Assembly: GCA_963969395.1 (NCBI GenBank)
Contig: OZ017795.1
Coordinates: 25,711,063 to 25,775,062, forward strand
Direction: 5' to 3'
From: Pseudoscleropodium purum
Taxonomy: Eukaryota; Streptophyta; Bryopsida; Hypnales; Brachytheciaceae
Length of the DNA stretch: 64,000 bases
The notes under the pieces are model-generated. The model was given only the letters and a program-made list of their open reading frames with translations, had not been told where the DNA came from and did not search any database. Position numbers and translations under genes: made by a program. Shown piece by piece: positions 22,812 to 33,902 of the stretch; the stretch's first letter is position 1, and each line of letters starts with the position of its first letter.

Positions 22812-23516
22812 TCTTGTGGATTTCTCGATCAAGTCATGGTGTGGTGAGGAGAAGATGCACATATATTTCTGGTTCCTTTTCAAGGTCACCAATACTGGAG
22901 CACGAGCAATGAGACTGGAAAATTATAAATTGAAGAGAGTGTTTCATGCCCTCGAATACTGGAATCAAAGTGAAGGAGTGGTTGAAGCTTGGTCACCTAT
23001 AGTACTTATTACTAATGCACAGGGATTCCATGATGTTCTTTGTCACTTGTAAAAATGTCAAGAGGAGGCTAAAGTCAGGGTTTGGGATTGGCATGTCATA
23101 AATTACATTCCAAACAAGACGGATGGTTTTCCTGCACCAGCTCCAACTTAGTCAAATTACAATGTCTTCCTTGTTTTTTTCTTTGCGTACGATGCGGACT
23201 AGAACAGCTAGACCTGCTTCCACAGATTCTTCACAGGGCCTAAATCTTTTCAAACCATGTACTGGTCTCAAGACATGGAAGAAATAGAAACCTACTATAG
23301 GCGTCAACCAATGCATTGGTTTTCCATTTCCGCGGTGGTTGAAATTTTTGGTAATCACATGACTAAAAATATGGTGATAGTGAATGTGAAAGGTGGACTG
23401 GAGTTTACTTATCCTGGACTGGAGTTTACTTATCCTGGACTGGTATGCTATAGAACTTCTCCTCAAACCATCATGAATGTATTGGCATTTCAAGATTCAG
23501 AGATCTCCCACTGATG
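22812..23516 (+). pseudogene. Element-like gene, continuation after the insertion
   Basis: With the TG...CA element and one target-site copy removed, the frame ending at 19510 continues here without a break through about 23052, then with stops (TAA at 23050, TAG near 23148 and later) to 23515. The piece at 23257-23514 has HWFSISAVVEIFGNHMTK followed by VIVNVKGGLEFTYPG. The arrangement of a helix, then a hydrophobic strand ending in GGL, is reminiscent of motif I of Rossmann-fold DNA methyltransferases, but the usual acidic-Gly pattern is not present, so I treat this as a weak resemblance. A family I palindrome variant follows at 23496-23516, then a pyrimidine tract and TTTTAG (23572-23577), a likely splice acceptor. 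Confidence 0.4.
23396..23443 (+). repeat. 21-bp direct tandem duplication within coding-like sequence
   Basis: The 21-bp unit beginning GACTGGAGTTTACTTATCCT occurs twice in a row with no mismatch, then starts a third time. It keeps the frame and duplicates the seven residues GLEFTYP. Confidence 0.85.
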
Positions 23517-23577
23517 ACCTTGGTCACTTTATTATTTCTATCTTTTGCACTAACGCCTCTTTTCTAATATCTTTTAG

Positions 23578-25010
23578 CAAGGTTTTGGAAATTGTAGATA
23601 GTGAGGAAGATCAAGCAAACGCAGTGATGGTCAGGAGGCAAATTTGGGACGACTTCCATTGCAAAAATGATTTTAATGATGTAGAAGGGGAGAAAGAGGA
23701 CCTTAACAAGGAAGGCTTAAACAATGATGTGCAGAATGACGGTCGTGATAGCCATGATGACCACGACAACGAGAAATAGGAATACGACGAGGATTATGAT
23801 GATCCTCCACAAGACCATAAGGACAACCTTGTTCATGACCATGAACATGACCATGGAGATGACCACAAGGATGACATTTCAATTGAATATATTAGTGGCC
23901 GAGTATCGACAAAGGAGGACTATTGTGTGAGGTACTCGTTAGAGAGCGACCACACCATCATTGCCCCTCTTGTCAAGAAAGTTTGTCACCTCTATTTTCT
24001 ATCCGGAGATCTTCAAATGCCAATTTCTCCTCGGCTATTCATGTGTAGGTAATACCTTACTTGAACTGAATGTCTGCCTTTAATGTTGCAGAAAAGGTCT
24101 ACAAAGCAAGTGTTGCCTCTTTCTCAATTGAAGGATCCATCACCAATGTACCATAGTCCCTCTCAATCTAATTCGGCCATCGAAAAAGAGATTATGCCCA
24201 TTGTGGAAGTTGAACCATCTGCAAAGAGTACTCAGTAGTGGTCTGAACACAAGGAGATTAGGTCGAAGCAAGCACTTGATCGGACCTTTCAAGGTGCCAC
24301 TGCTTCTAAGAAGTGAAGACTATCTCCTATAGAGGATATGGCCCACAATGATTTATCCTCAGATGTGATAGCATTGAAGGAGATTGGAGGTACATTGGAA
24401 TCAAGCAAGGCAGCAGTGATTTTGGTCTTATGTGCTGTAGGAGATGCACTTGGTTGAATTCCTTCTGACAACGGTGAGATAGTCGTTGGTGCATAGCAGA
24501 CTCTTAGGCCTATTATAGACCTTTCGATAGATATAGTGAACCCCTTGGCATTGAATAGTCCCTTTCATGAAGAAACAAGATGAAATACAATGGGAGATCT
24601 CCCGTTGCTTGGAAATCCAAATGTCGTTCTTCTTGATGACATGACGGAGAATGTGTTGGAAGATACCTTAATTGACCTACATCAAATGAGTCCTAAGTCT
24701 AGGGTTCTAAAGGTGAATCCACTGAAAGTTGAACCTCACCCTACATATATTGATGTAGAGAGGCTCTCTAATAGGGAGAGGTTCAACGTTTTTTTGGAAT
24801 GTCCAAAATTAAGTTATGATAGTTCAGGATGTTTAACTAAAAATGTGCGGCATATTCAGCTGGTATGGGAAGCAAACCGATTTCCTTACAAAAGCCTTTT
24901 TCACAAGTCCATTGACCATGATATGCAGGCATTGGAGTTGGTACATGAGGCGGGCTCTTCTGTAAAGGGTGTAGAGGTTGTCAAGGAGGACGTCAACAAA
25001 AGTGCTTGAG
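23578..25010 (+). pseudogene. Element-like exons, acidic and low-complexity
   Basis: Three coding-like pieces: 23578-24050 with an acidic D/H-rich segment (many DH, DHDH words) interrupted by a TAG at 23777; 24090-24480 after a probable acceptor TGTTGCAG (24085-24092), with several stops; and 24590-25009 (139 codons open). Probable introns lie between 24050 and 24092, and from about 25008 to 25101 (GGTGACAC to TTGTTGCAG). Family I palindromes are at 24001 and 24588; the second falls inside the open frame. I recognise no domain. These are best read as exons of the same decayed multi-domain gene as the pieces on either side. Confidence 0.4.
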
Positions 25011-25101
25011 GTGACACACTACAATTCTTGTGGACTTCATTTCATTCTAATGTTTTCCACGACACTTTTGTCTAACGACTTGCTGTTGATAATTGTTGCA
25101 G

Positions 25102-25694
25102 ATTATACTGGTCAAGATGCACCACCCCCGAGGACTTTAAATGAGGTACCTATCTAAAAGTATATAGTAGTCTTTGATTCAAATGGTGTTCTGCTTCATA
25201 GAAGTTTTCTACACAATAGACCTAATGTCCAGTGCCAATTAGGTGTCACTGATTTTCTAAATTGGCTTAGGAGGAAGGCAAATGTTGCTTTTTGGAATAG
25301 TGTTTCGCTGAAGAATCTAGACCAATTGTTGGACATTGTCCTTGAAGGTGCTTCGTTTTCTGCTCGAGATGTTGTAACCCTTTCTCAAGCCGCATGCAAA
25401 CAATCCTCGTACAAGGCACCTATTGCACCAAATAAGCTGTTCTTCCTGAAAGAACTTGTGACGTTTGCAAACTTTGCTAGATTTTCTTCATTAGAAAACA
25501 TTCTTTTCATTGACAACAGTCCTATTAAGAACCTCATGAATGATGAACACAGCGTTGTTTTTCCTTAACCCTTCCATAGTGAATCAAACGATTCATACCT
25601 CCTTGTGCATTTGTTGCCTTGCCTTGATGGTCTCTTCAAGTCAAATGAAGTCGTACCATAGTATGTGAAGAATCATCCATTGTTAAGCAATTAG
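25102..25694 (+). pseudogene. FCP1/NIF-like HAD phosphatase segment, decayed
   Basis: After a splice-acceptor-like TTGTTGCAG, the frame reads (with TAA at 25155-25157) KYIVVFDSNGVLLHRSFL, then FLNWLRRKANVAFWNSV, then LENILFIDNSPIKNLMN. These align with three landmarks of the FCP1/NIF (CTD-phosphatase-like) HAD domain: the DxDGTLxH nucleophile motif, the V.xWTS motif and the xxLLIDDSPxK motif. The first Asp is kept, but the second Asp of DxD is Asn (DSN), and the second Asp of the late motif is also Asn (DNS). Further stops are at 25566-25568, 25659-25661 and 25692-25694. The family dephosphorylates serine in the RNA polymerase II CTD; this copy lacks the acid/base Asp and is broken, so no activity is expected. 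Its upstream and downstream neighbours look like the same locus. Confidence 0.6.
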
Positions 25695-25778
25695 TGTCTG
25701 GTGAACCCTATGTCAAAGGAGGGGTATTTGGTCTTGAAGGGAACCATTCCGAAGTAGGTGATGTCCACATATTTGTTT

Positions 25779-27736
25779 ATCAGGAGATCTTCCGGTGGGG
25801 GACTTGGCGCAAAACTTGGTGTGTAACAGCAATCAGGAGGTTCCTTCTGATGTGTTCATATTGTAAATGTGATTGTACATTTGGTTGTGAATGAGACTTT
25901 AATTGTAATTGTAAATATAGGCATATGGTCTTTACCTTACAATACTATAAAGTGTAAATTCTATAAGAGCTCAAACATTATTTTTTTTCGAGCATTCATA
26001 ATCTTGTAAATTCTGATGGGTCTTGGTCATTGTCCTTGTTGATCAATACTGTAGATTGCATATTCACAAATTTTGTGAAGTGTATGTGATCTTTGGTCCT
26101 TAATTTTTTGTTCTACTTTGTAGGATTTCACAATTAGATTTAATGACAATTGATTTTGGGGGTATATTAATCCTCCAACTCTCTTAGACCATGTACATTA
26201 GTATAACTATAGTAGTATTATGAATTATTAATGATCACTTTAAAGCTTTTGGAATAATAGCCACAGCATACGAATTCTACAATCGCAGCTTCTTTGCTTA
26301 ACTTCAATTTTGGCAAATTGTAAGTCATCATAGCATATTCTTTTGTTTAGTCTATTGTCCTCAAGCAATAGAATTGGAAAATGATTAGCTACGGTATTGT
26401 GATAGACAGGTACATCATGGTGAACCCACTTCTTAGTGTTTATTTATTGGGAGATCTCCCATTGTTTGGAGTTTTTCGATTTATAGGGAGATCTCTTGGT
26501 GTTTGGTGGTTTTCTTGTCTTCCAGAAATTGACTTCTGCCCTCAGATTCCTATTTGCAGAAGGCGTTGCTCAATATTTTGACAGGTACTCTTTGTATTGA
26601 GGGCGGTGTTTTGGATCTTCCCCAAAGTATTGACGTACCTCATGGTTTCTGTGGCTTCATTAAGTACTTAGTTGAATACACTATGTGTGGTTTGTGGTCA
26701 TCCATGCTTATTTGGACTTTGTTTGTACTTCTTCAACGTCTTCTCCCGCCAGACACTTTGAAAGGCTTTCTTTATATTGCTGGTGCTAACCACCCTACCA
26801 CGAGCAATCCCTATCCAAATCGTCGTGAATTGCTAAAGCTTATATTAAGGAGTTCTATAGTGTGCCTCAATTTGTGGAATCAAACTATTGTACTCCTTGA
26901 GGTAGATCCTCTTAATTGGCTAGTTACTTGTGTAGTAGAACCATGCATATGAGTGAGGGAAGATGTAGATCCTCTTGAGTTTCAATGTCCCTACTATATA
27001 GGGAAGGAGCTAACTGTTGATAGAAAATCTGTCAATGTAGTGGAGTAGTTTGAATAGTGCAAATGCATTTGATTTTACAAACACATGTTAGTTTTTTTAT
27101 TTAACACAGGTATGAATAAAATATGGTGAGCGCACCTTCACTATAAGTTACCTTCAAGTCTCATTCTAAGCCTTCTGAATGCATTATTTTACCTTGTCAT
27201 TTGTATGTATTCTTTGAAGTAACATAATGTAGTAAATATTATATCTGGAAATCTCCCGATTGTATATTTTATTTCTTGTAGTCTCATGAGAAAAATGTAG
27301 TGAACATCTTCAAAATCTGTTACTTCAAAGTTTGAATTAACTATATCAAATGACTATAATTGCAATGGTCTTCACAGTTTTATGTCCTATTGTTATATGA
27401 GCTTGTGGGTTTTCCACCAGGAGATCTCCTAATCTTTAATTATGTGTGGAAATACAATATTTATGCTTATGGTTTTTTGAACTGCCAAAGTTTGGTATTT
27501 AGTGCTTTAGGGCAACACTTCAGATTATACTATATTCAAAATGTTCTTCGTTGGAAAATCTCCTAGTCATTCATCTTAGTTATTACATACAAGTACACGC
27601 AGCTTGGGTGCTTTGTCGCAGCAATTAGATTTTCTTGTCTCTTTTTCATATCTATACATGCTCTATTACCCCCTTGCATCCACTTTTTAAAGAGTTCAAG
27701 ATTCCAAAATCCAAATATCTGGGGAGTTCCCGATCA
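25779..27736 (+). repeat. Palindrome family I, right cluster (7 copies of the 10 after 23.4 kb)
   Basis: Copies start near 25779, 26445, 26482, 27244, 27417, 27551 and 27716; three more are at 23496, 24001 and 24588. The copy at 24588-24607 and that at 26445-26464 are nearly perfect over 20 bp around GGGAGATCTCCC. They are dispersed rather than tandem here. Confidence 0.75.
26381..26952 (+). pseudogene. Element-like coding fragment, unrecognised
   Basis: Two overlapping open frames (26381-26581 and 26554-26952). The second, 132 codons, has LLPPDTLKGFLYIAGANHPTTSNP and is hydrophobic overall. No domain is recognised. It lies between family I palindromes and belongs by context to the decayed locus of 15.8-27.8 kb. 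Confidence 0.25.
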
Positions 27737-27739
27737 ATT

Positions 27740-30645
27740 GTACCATGGTATAGTCCAAGATTCCCCCTAAAGTCCAAAAGTAGTTAAATATGGCATAATT
27801 GCATCACCAATTCCTATTATAATGGCATTCAAACATTGGAAATATTGTAACAAAGAATTTGCTAAGAATTTATTGAAAAGGGAATCAGAGATACAACATT
27901 CTATTTAGAAAAAATAACATGTTATTTAGTGTTGTCATGTTTTGTATCACAAATTTACAACTAAATTAGTATTTCAATTTAATACTTTTGGAGCATTTTC
28001 AATCAGTGGAAGTTTGACATTCAAGTCTTACATTAGAATACACCATTTAAACTCTCTAAAGTTGGGGTTGATTTACAGATATAAAGACCCAATGCAAAGC
28101 TAGAGAGAGAAATTATAATTACATTTTGCACTTGAATATATCTATTGTGGTGCTTGAAAACATTTAAAAACTCTTTGAATCCCCTTACCTCCATAAAAAG
28201 TCTTGGTCCTTGCTTTAATGCTTGGAAAATCTAAAAAATTTACTTGCTAGAAAAGAGATTCATGGTCTCATAAAAGAGTGTCAAAATGATGGCCTAGGTC
28301 AACGGAATGTAATGAGGCCTTAAAAATACTAAAATAAGTGACACAATAATGATCCAAAAAGATGTGTACAACCTTCTGCATCCAAAACTTTTCATCTAAA
28401 TTTGTAACTGTTGATTGGCAAAGGAAAAAATGAACCCCATCCATCATGAAGAATTTGTAGTTGTTGGTTAATTATTTTGAAAAAACAATTACTTTGAATC
28501 GAAGTCGTCAATTTTTTTCGAAACAAATTGAACCCCATCTCTTATCGTCAATCTTTAAAAAAAAAAAAACTTTGACACAATTACCTAATATCGATATGAA
28601 AATACACATAAATATTGTATATGGAATAATAATATGATATGGCATACATATATAAATGGGCATTGATATGGAATACCGAATATTGATACTACTAGCATAT
28701 GGACACATGTACTTTATGTTGATATCCTATACCAATTGCAATAAAAAAAAACTCCTCAAAGAATATAAATATGCAATCATAGGGGTATCAATTATTTCAA
28801 AAGTAATGTAATTCATTTCACAAGTTCAAAGTAGCAATTTGTCACATTGGGCCCAGTTTTAAATTTGTTTGTAGTCTTTATTCCACCAATACTATTGGTA
28901 TACCTCAATTATAAGCCCATTGAGGACACACATAATATAGTGGGATTCTAAAATAGTGAAGATTATTGCAAAGAAATACTATTTAAGAATTTCATAAAAA
29001 ATAACATATGAAGATTAATATTGTTTTATTTCAAGTTTACAACATTCTCAATAACGTTCTATTTGATATTACCGAGAATCCATGATTGGTATCATCATTA
29101 GTTTAGAGTTACAATTATATATTCCTACTATAGTAGGTTTAACAAATTGCTATGGCTACAACAAAGTGTGCATTCATCATTCAATGAAAAAGAAGCATGA
29201 GCACGTGTTGTTTTGGTGCCTCCAATCACATGCTTCAAACTAAATGCTTCTTGACTCTATTCTATAAATATTTTCCTCCATTCTTCCTTCTATTTGATAT
29301 TTCCATTCCCCTCCATCTTTTTTTGTAGGAGATAATATCCCAAATGCTACATTGATGCTTCAAACTATGTGCCTCAATTTTCAAGGAAGTATTATTCCTT
29401 TCAAAATCCAAGCACATGGTTGAAAGCACCACTAGGGATATTCCCCCTCCTACAAAAAAACTACAAAAGCTTGCCTTCAACTATTCAAAAAGCACTATAT
29501 AAGCTAGCACAATATTGATTTCTTCCCAAAACAATGAATTGCCAACTAGTTAAAGCATAGTAGGTTTGGATTTGTCTAATGTAGTACTACAAGAGTTTCA
29601 AAGAAAGGTGGAAATCCTCCCCCCCCCTTTATCATGGAAATAAAAATGTACTTCTGATATTAGGATGTCAATTTTATATTTTGTGACCTATGACTAATTT
29701 GGGAACTATGATTCCAATTATGAATTTAAGTTATCTTTTTCTTAAATTTTATCATCTGTGTTCAAAAATTTAATATTCTTGTGTTTCCATTGAGGTAAAA
29801 ATTCGAAGCTACAAATCTTTACCCTTCCTAAGAAGACTCGTATAGCAATAGTATAGTTTCACAAAATTAAAGCACACATAATACACGTCTACACATTCAA
29901 TCCCAGTGACATTTTCCTTGAAACAAATAATATTGCAAAGAAATTCTTTCATGCAAATTATTATTAATTGCATGAAAATTCATGCAAATTGTTAGAATCA
30001 AATTCCTAAAGGAACCCTTCTCCTCCTCCAATCCAAGCTGTTGACAAGTGAGAGGTGGCCAGTAGAGAAGCCAAGACTTGGGAATTTAGTTCCTAAGTAG
30101 ATCTTCTAGAAGAGGCGGCTTTTTGTACGTTTGTCTTTTACTGGAAGCAAAAAGACAAGCCTTCCAACTTTTGGTAAACTTAGCCCGCAATTGCTAGAAC
30201 CATGAGAATAGCAACAACTTCTTGTCCCATGTAGTGAAATTATTAGTGGCGAATTATTGCCAAAACCTCCCTGGCTGTTACCCTTGGTGAATTGCTAAAC
30301 AAAAAAAAAGTAAAAAAAATCTAATGGCTCGCCAACAGCCAACATGGCCAGAGGCAATGGGTGCTTGGTGAGTTGCCCAGTCACGATCATAATCACCATC
30401 CCAACTTCTCTCTTCAAGTCTCTTCTTTGCAAGCACATCCCAAACTTTTCACCTCCTTCGTCAGACCTCTTCTAGTTTTAGCTTACTTTGCTAGAGATCA
30501 TAATCCTTAGGCCCTCAATTTTTTTGGGAGCATTCACCACTTATTCAAGGTGCCTCATTGAGTGGCAGTTGCATTTTGTTGGTTTCTGTGCGGGATTGTA
30601 GGAAGGATGAATCGCGATTCTCTTACCTAGACTGCAGTGCTGCAT
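27740..30645. other. AT-rich intergenic DNA, no supported gene
   Basis: Only short frames and A/T tracts; no family I palindrome is found beyond 27,736. Confidence 0.5.
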
Positions 30646-30649
30646 TGCA

Positions 30650-30820
30650 AGTTAAGAGCTTTGCTTTGCAAGTTTACTTTGTCCAATTTCGGTTTATCAC
30701 TTGCTTTGTGAGCTCACTTTGCACATTTCTTTATCCAATTTTGGTTTACCACTTGCTTTGTGAGCTTTGCTTTGTAAGTTTAGTTTGTCCAATTTCAATT
30801 TATTGATTGCTTTGTAGGAT
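30650..30820 (+). repeat. Degenerate tandem repeat, unit about 52-54 bp
   Basis: TTGCTTTGTG or TTGCTTTGTA words start at 30661, 30701, 30753 and 30807, linked by a TTTGTCCAATTTCGGTTTA-type spacer (reading TTTATCCAATTTTGGTTTA in one unit). Confidence 0.7.
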
Positions 30821-31569
30821 TTAGGCTCACTAAATTGGTTCATGCCTTTACAGTCCTGTCTATTTCTTGCTTGCGGTTTAGATGATTAGGTCAATTGCTT
30901 GGCATGTTCACGAATGTGGAGGAAATTTTGTGAATTGCAGAGTTTTAGCTAACAAGGATTGAATTTTCTATTGATTAGGTTCTTGCACTTGAAGGAATTT
31001 TGGTAGTTAGGATCTGCATTGTTTAAATTTTAGAAATGTAGGGTGCTTTTGCAATGCTTGTAGTCTCACTCATTCATGAATGTTGTTTTTCTAATCGTGC
31101 CACCACCGTCCAACACTATTGCTCATGGAAGATAAATTCAGACCTTGGAAGCGATTACAATCAAATGAGTTTTCATCTTTCGTACTTGCATTTCGGTCAT
31201 TGCTTATAGAATTCTGTAGTTCTTCCATTTCCTTTCTCTTTGTCTCCAACTACTTCGAAGTGACATGGCCCCTCGTCAATCCATGATGAACAACATTTTT
31301 GTATGAGGATATTGTGGAATTTTTTGATTGTCAGGCTCATGTGCATGCTTCCACGCAAGTATCAATTCTCAGTATCCAAGGCAATTCATCAACAGTAGAT
31401 GGAAACCCTACATTGGTGTCTTTTAACACCTTTGTTTCTAATGTTTTGTAGGACATTGATGCACCAGCTGTGGTTCAAGGTGATTGTCCTGTTGTTGTAG
31501 GTTTAGGGTTTTCGGAGGTGTTGATTTTGGATCCGTAGATCGCATCTGCTGCCCATGATCTTGCTTGAG
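30821..31569. other. Intergenic DNA upstream of the hAT remnant
   Basis: No supported gene. Confidence 0.4.
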
Positions 31570-33752
31570 CAAGATGTCTTAGTTATGAGCAAAACCAACA
31601 ATGGCAAGACTCATGGGTTGCACGGCTGCTGTAGATAGAAAGTGTCATTGGAGTAGATGGTACAATTTGACAGGTACGATGCAAAATTTGTTCCGACATC
31701 GAGGGGAGGGAGAAGCTTCTTGTCCCAAAATTGGATTTTTTATGGAAGCACTGTGGCAGAAGGAAGGCCACGACTTCCTTTGGGTTATGAAGGCAAGTGA
31801 GTATTATTTTTTGAGTAACAATGTGCACGTGAAGAACAAAAAAAATTTCTTTGCACGATTGGGGAAGGTTGGAGACATTGTCTTGCAGCAAGTAGTGCAT
31901 GGAATAGTTCAAGAGCGGAAAAAGAAGACTATCCAACTTTAGGCCATTCTTTGGTTACTTATGTAGGGTTGACTATTAATCCAATATGAGACCATGCGTG
32001 AGTTATTTGAGTTGTTGATGGTGTCAGAGTTCCCAAGAAAGCACTGGAATGTTGCAGTGGGGTGGGAGATGGCGAACCACCTCGTCAAAGCCTTGATTGA
32101 TCATACTCGGAAGGTGATATCAAAGGCTCATTTTTTCTCTTTGAGTGCCGATGAAGTTAGCATAATTGACTCCCAATCTTGGGTATTGATTCACATCTAT
32201 GTTTGTATAGGCTTCCAAAGGGTGCCAATTTTGTTATCTTTGAGTAGATTACATGATGGCAATGGTTTTGAAGCTGTGACAGAGATTATTGAGGGAATGC
32301 TCAATCATCATAGTAGGCTCTCTCAAGTGGAAGTAGCAAGTTGGCTTGTTTGTTTCAGGGCAAATGGAGTGTTTATTTTCTAGGGTTGCAAGAGCGGGGT
32401 CATTGTGTAGATGAGGCAGCATGCAACCCCTTTCATAGTGGGCATTCATTGCATGGCTCATTGCACAAACTTGGCGGTGGAGCCTCTCTCAAATTTGCCA
32501 ATTGTAGCAAAACTTGAAGCTCTTTGTCAAGCTATGTACGCATACTTCAGCCATAGCTCAAAGCATCATTTGAATTCCAAAATCTTGTCGACTTAGTGGA
32601 AATAGAGGGGCGTCGTATGCTTCGCAACGTCAAGACACAGTGGATTTCTTTGCTAGAACTTCTCAAGAGGGTCATGGATGAATACAAGACCCTTATTGTG
32701 AAGATGTGTGAGGATGTGGTTGTGAAGGAGTCGCAATTGACAACAAAACAAGTTGCTGCAAAAGAGCATGCTCGGTTAAACTATGATTTACTTTGCGATG
32801 TTGGCACTTTGCTTGGTTTGCCTTGTCTCATGCCCTTGTTGGATTTGGCGAATTCTTTGACGAAATTTGCCCAATCTAACAATGTCTTTGTAAGTGACTA
32901 TGTGGCAGCCGTGAAGATTTGCTAAGTTGAGCTTTTCATGATGTATTCTGATGACAGCATGGCATGGCAGCAATAACATTTTGAAATGTTCTATGACATT
33001 CTCCATGACCAATCCTACTCCATCAGCCAGGAGTGGGTCACTAATTTGAACTTGGGTGAGAAGACTCTTGCGTTTTGCATTGCAGGTCACACATGCAACA
33101 CATTCCATCTATTCAGTGAGTGGCAAGAATCATTAGCTCTATGAAGACTCAATGCCAAGATGCTACGAAGATGCTCATCTTCGAACTTGATGTCTGCTTT
33201 CTAAAAGCGGAGTTGATGAATGCTCTTGGCATAGTATTTCTTCAATATTGGCTCCAACGCAATTGTGACGATTTGTTCCCCTTGCATGTCAAGACATTGT
33301 GGGCTCAATTTGCTATTGTGTGTAAGGTTAACTTTGTCACGGAGGAGGAGACCGATATTCACCAAGTTGATTCCATCATTGATGAGAAACTCTTGTCTTT
33401 GCAAATGTCATTTTTCAAATTGACAATGAAATCACATGCTAAAGGGGCCATGGAGGAACCAAGGGAGCAAAATCCTTTGACCAAAGTGTGGATTCGTATT
33501 GGACAAAACGCCCTGATGCTAAACCGTCTCTATGAATTCATCAAGTTGGCCGAAATTGCCATTTGTGTAGTTTTGGGGAGCGTTGAAGATGAGCAGACTT
33601 TTTCTACTCTCAGTTTCATGAAGTCCAAATTGAGAAATCACTTGGTTGGCCATGTTGACACTTGTGTCAAGCTATTTTCAAAGGACTTCTTCACATTGCA
33701 GACTTTTCCCATGAACAAGGCAATTATCTCATGGAGGGAGGAGAGATCTTGA
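31570..33752 (+). pseudogene. hAT transposase (ZNF862-like), decayed
   Basis: Pieces in order: 31601-31942 (N-terminal, with RHRGEGEASCPKIGFF), 31994-32383 with FSLSADEVSIIDSQSW, where the Asp in this position is the first catalytic residue of the hAT RNase H-like core, 32411-32596 with GIHCMAHCTNLAVE (the conserved Cys and His near the insertion domain), 32596-32925, and 33120-33752 with EIAICVVLGSVEDEQTFSTLSFMKSKLRNHL, the C-terminal hAT dimerisation region (quoted here only up to the key SVEDEQTFS word in spirit). The pieces are in different frames, so at least three frameshifts and several stops separate them. The reading ends in TGA at 33750-33752. Homologues are the ZNF862/C17orf113-like hAT proteins that are abundant in many genomes. 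Terminal inverted repeats were not found by eye. Confidence 0.65.
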
Positions 33753-33845
33753 CGTGGAGTGGATATGTAATTTTGTTTCCATTAGGGCGGCAAGTTTTCG
33801 GTTCTAAGTTTCATCATTTTTACTAACTTGGTTGGGGGTGGGGGG

Positions 33846-33902
33846 ATTACTCATTGCATCGGGCAAGGCCTTCACGGCCGGGGTTCGACTCCCCTGAGTA
33901 AT
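33846..33902 (+). other. Shortened tRNA-like hairpin with intact B box
   Basis: A 57-nt segment has perfectly pairing seven-base ends ATTACTC and GAGTAAT, a GGCC TTCAC GGCC hairpin, and a GGGG TTCGACT CCCC T-arm that contains a canonical B box GGTTCGACTCC. The D-arm is missing, so it is about 15 nt shorter than a real tRNA. It follows the hAT remnant by about 100 bp and could be the head of a tRNA-derived SINE or a mitochondrial-type tRNA fragment. Confidence 0.5.
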
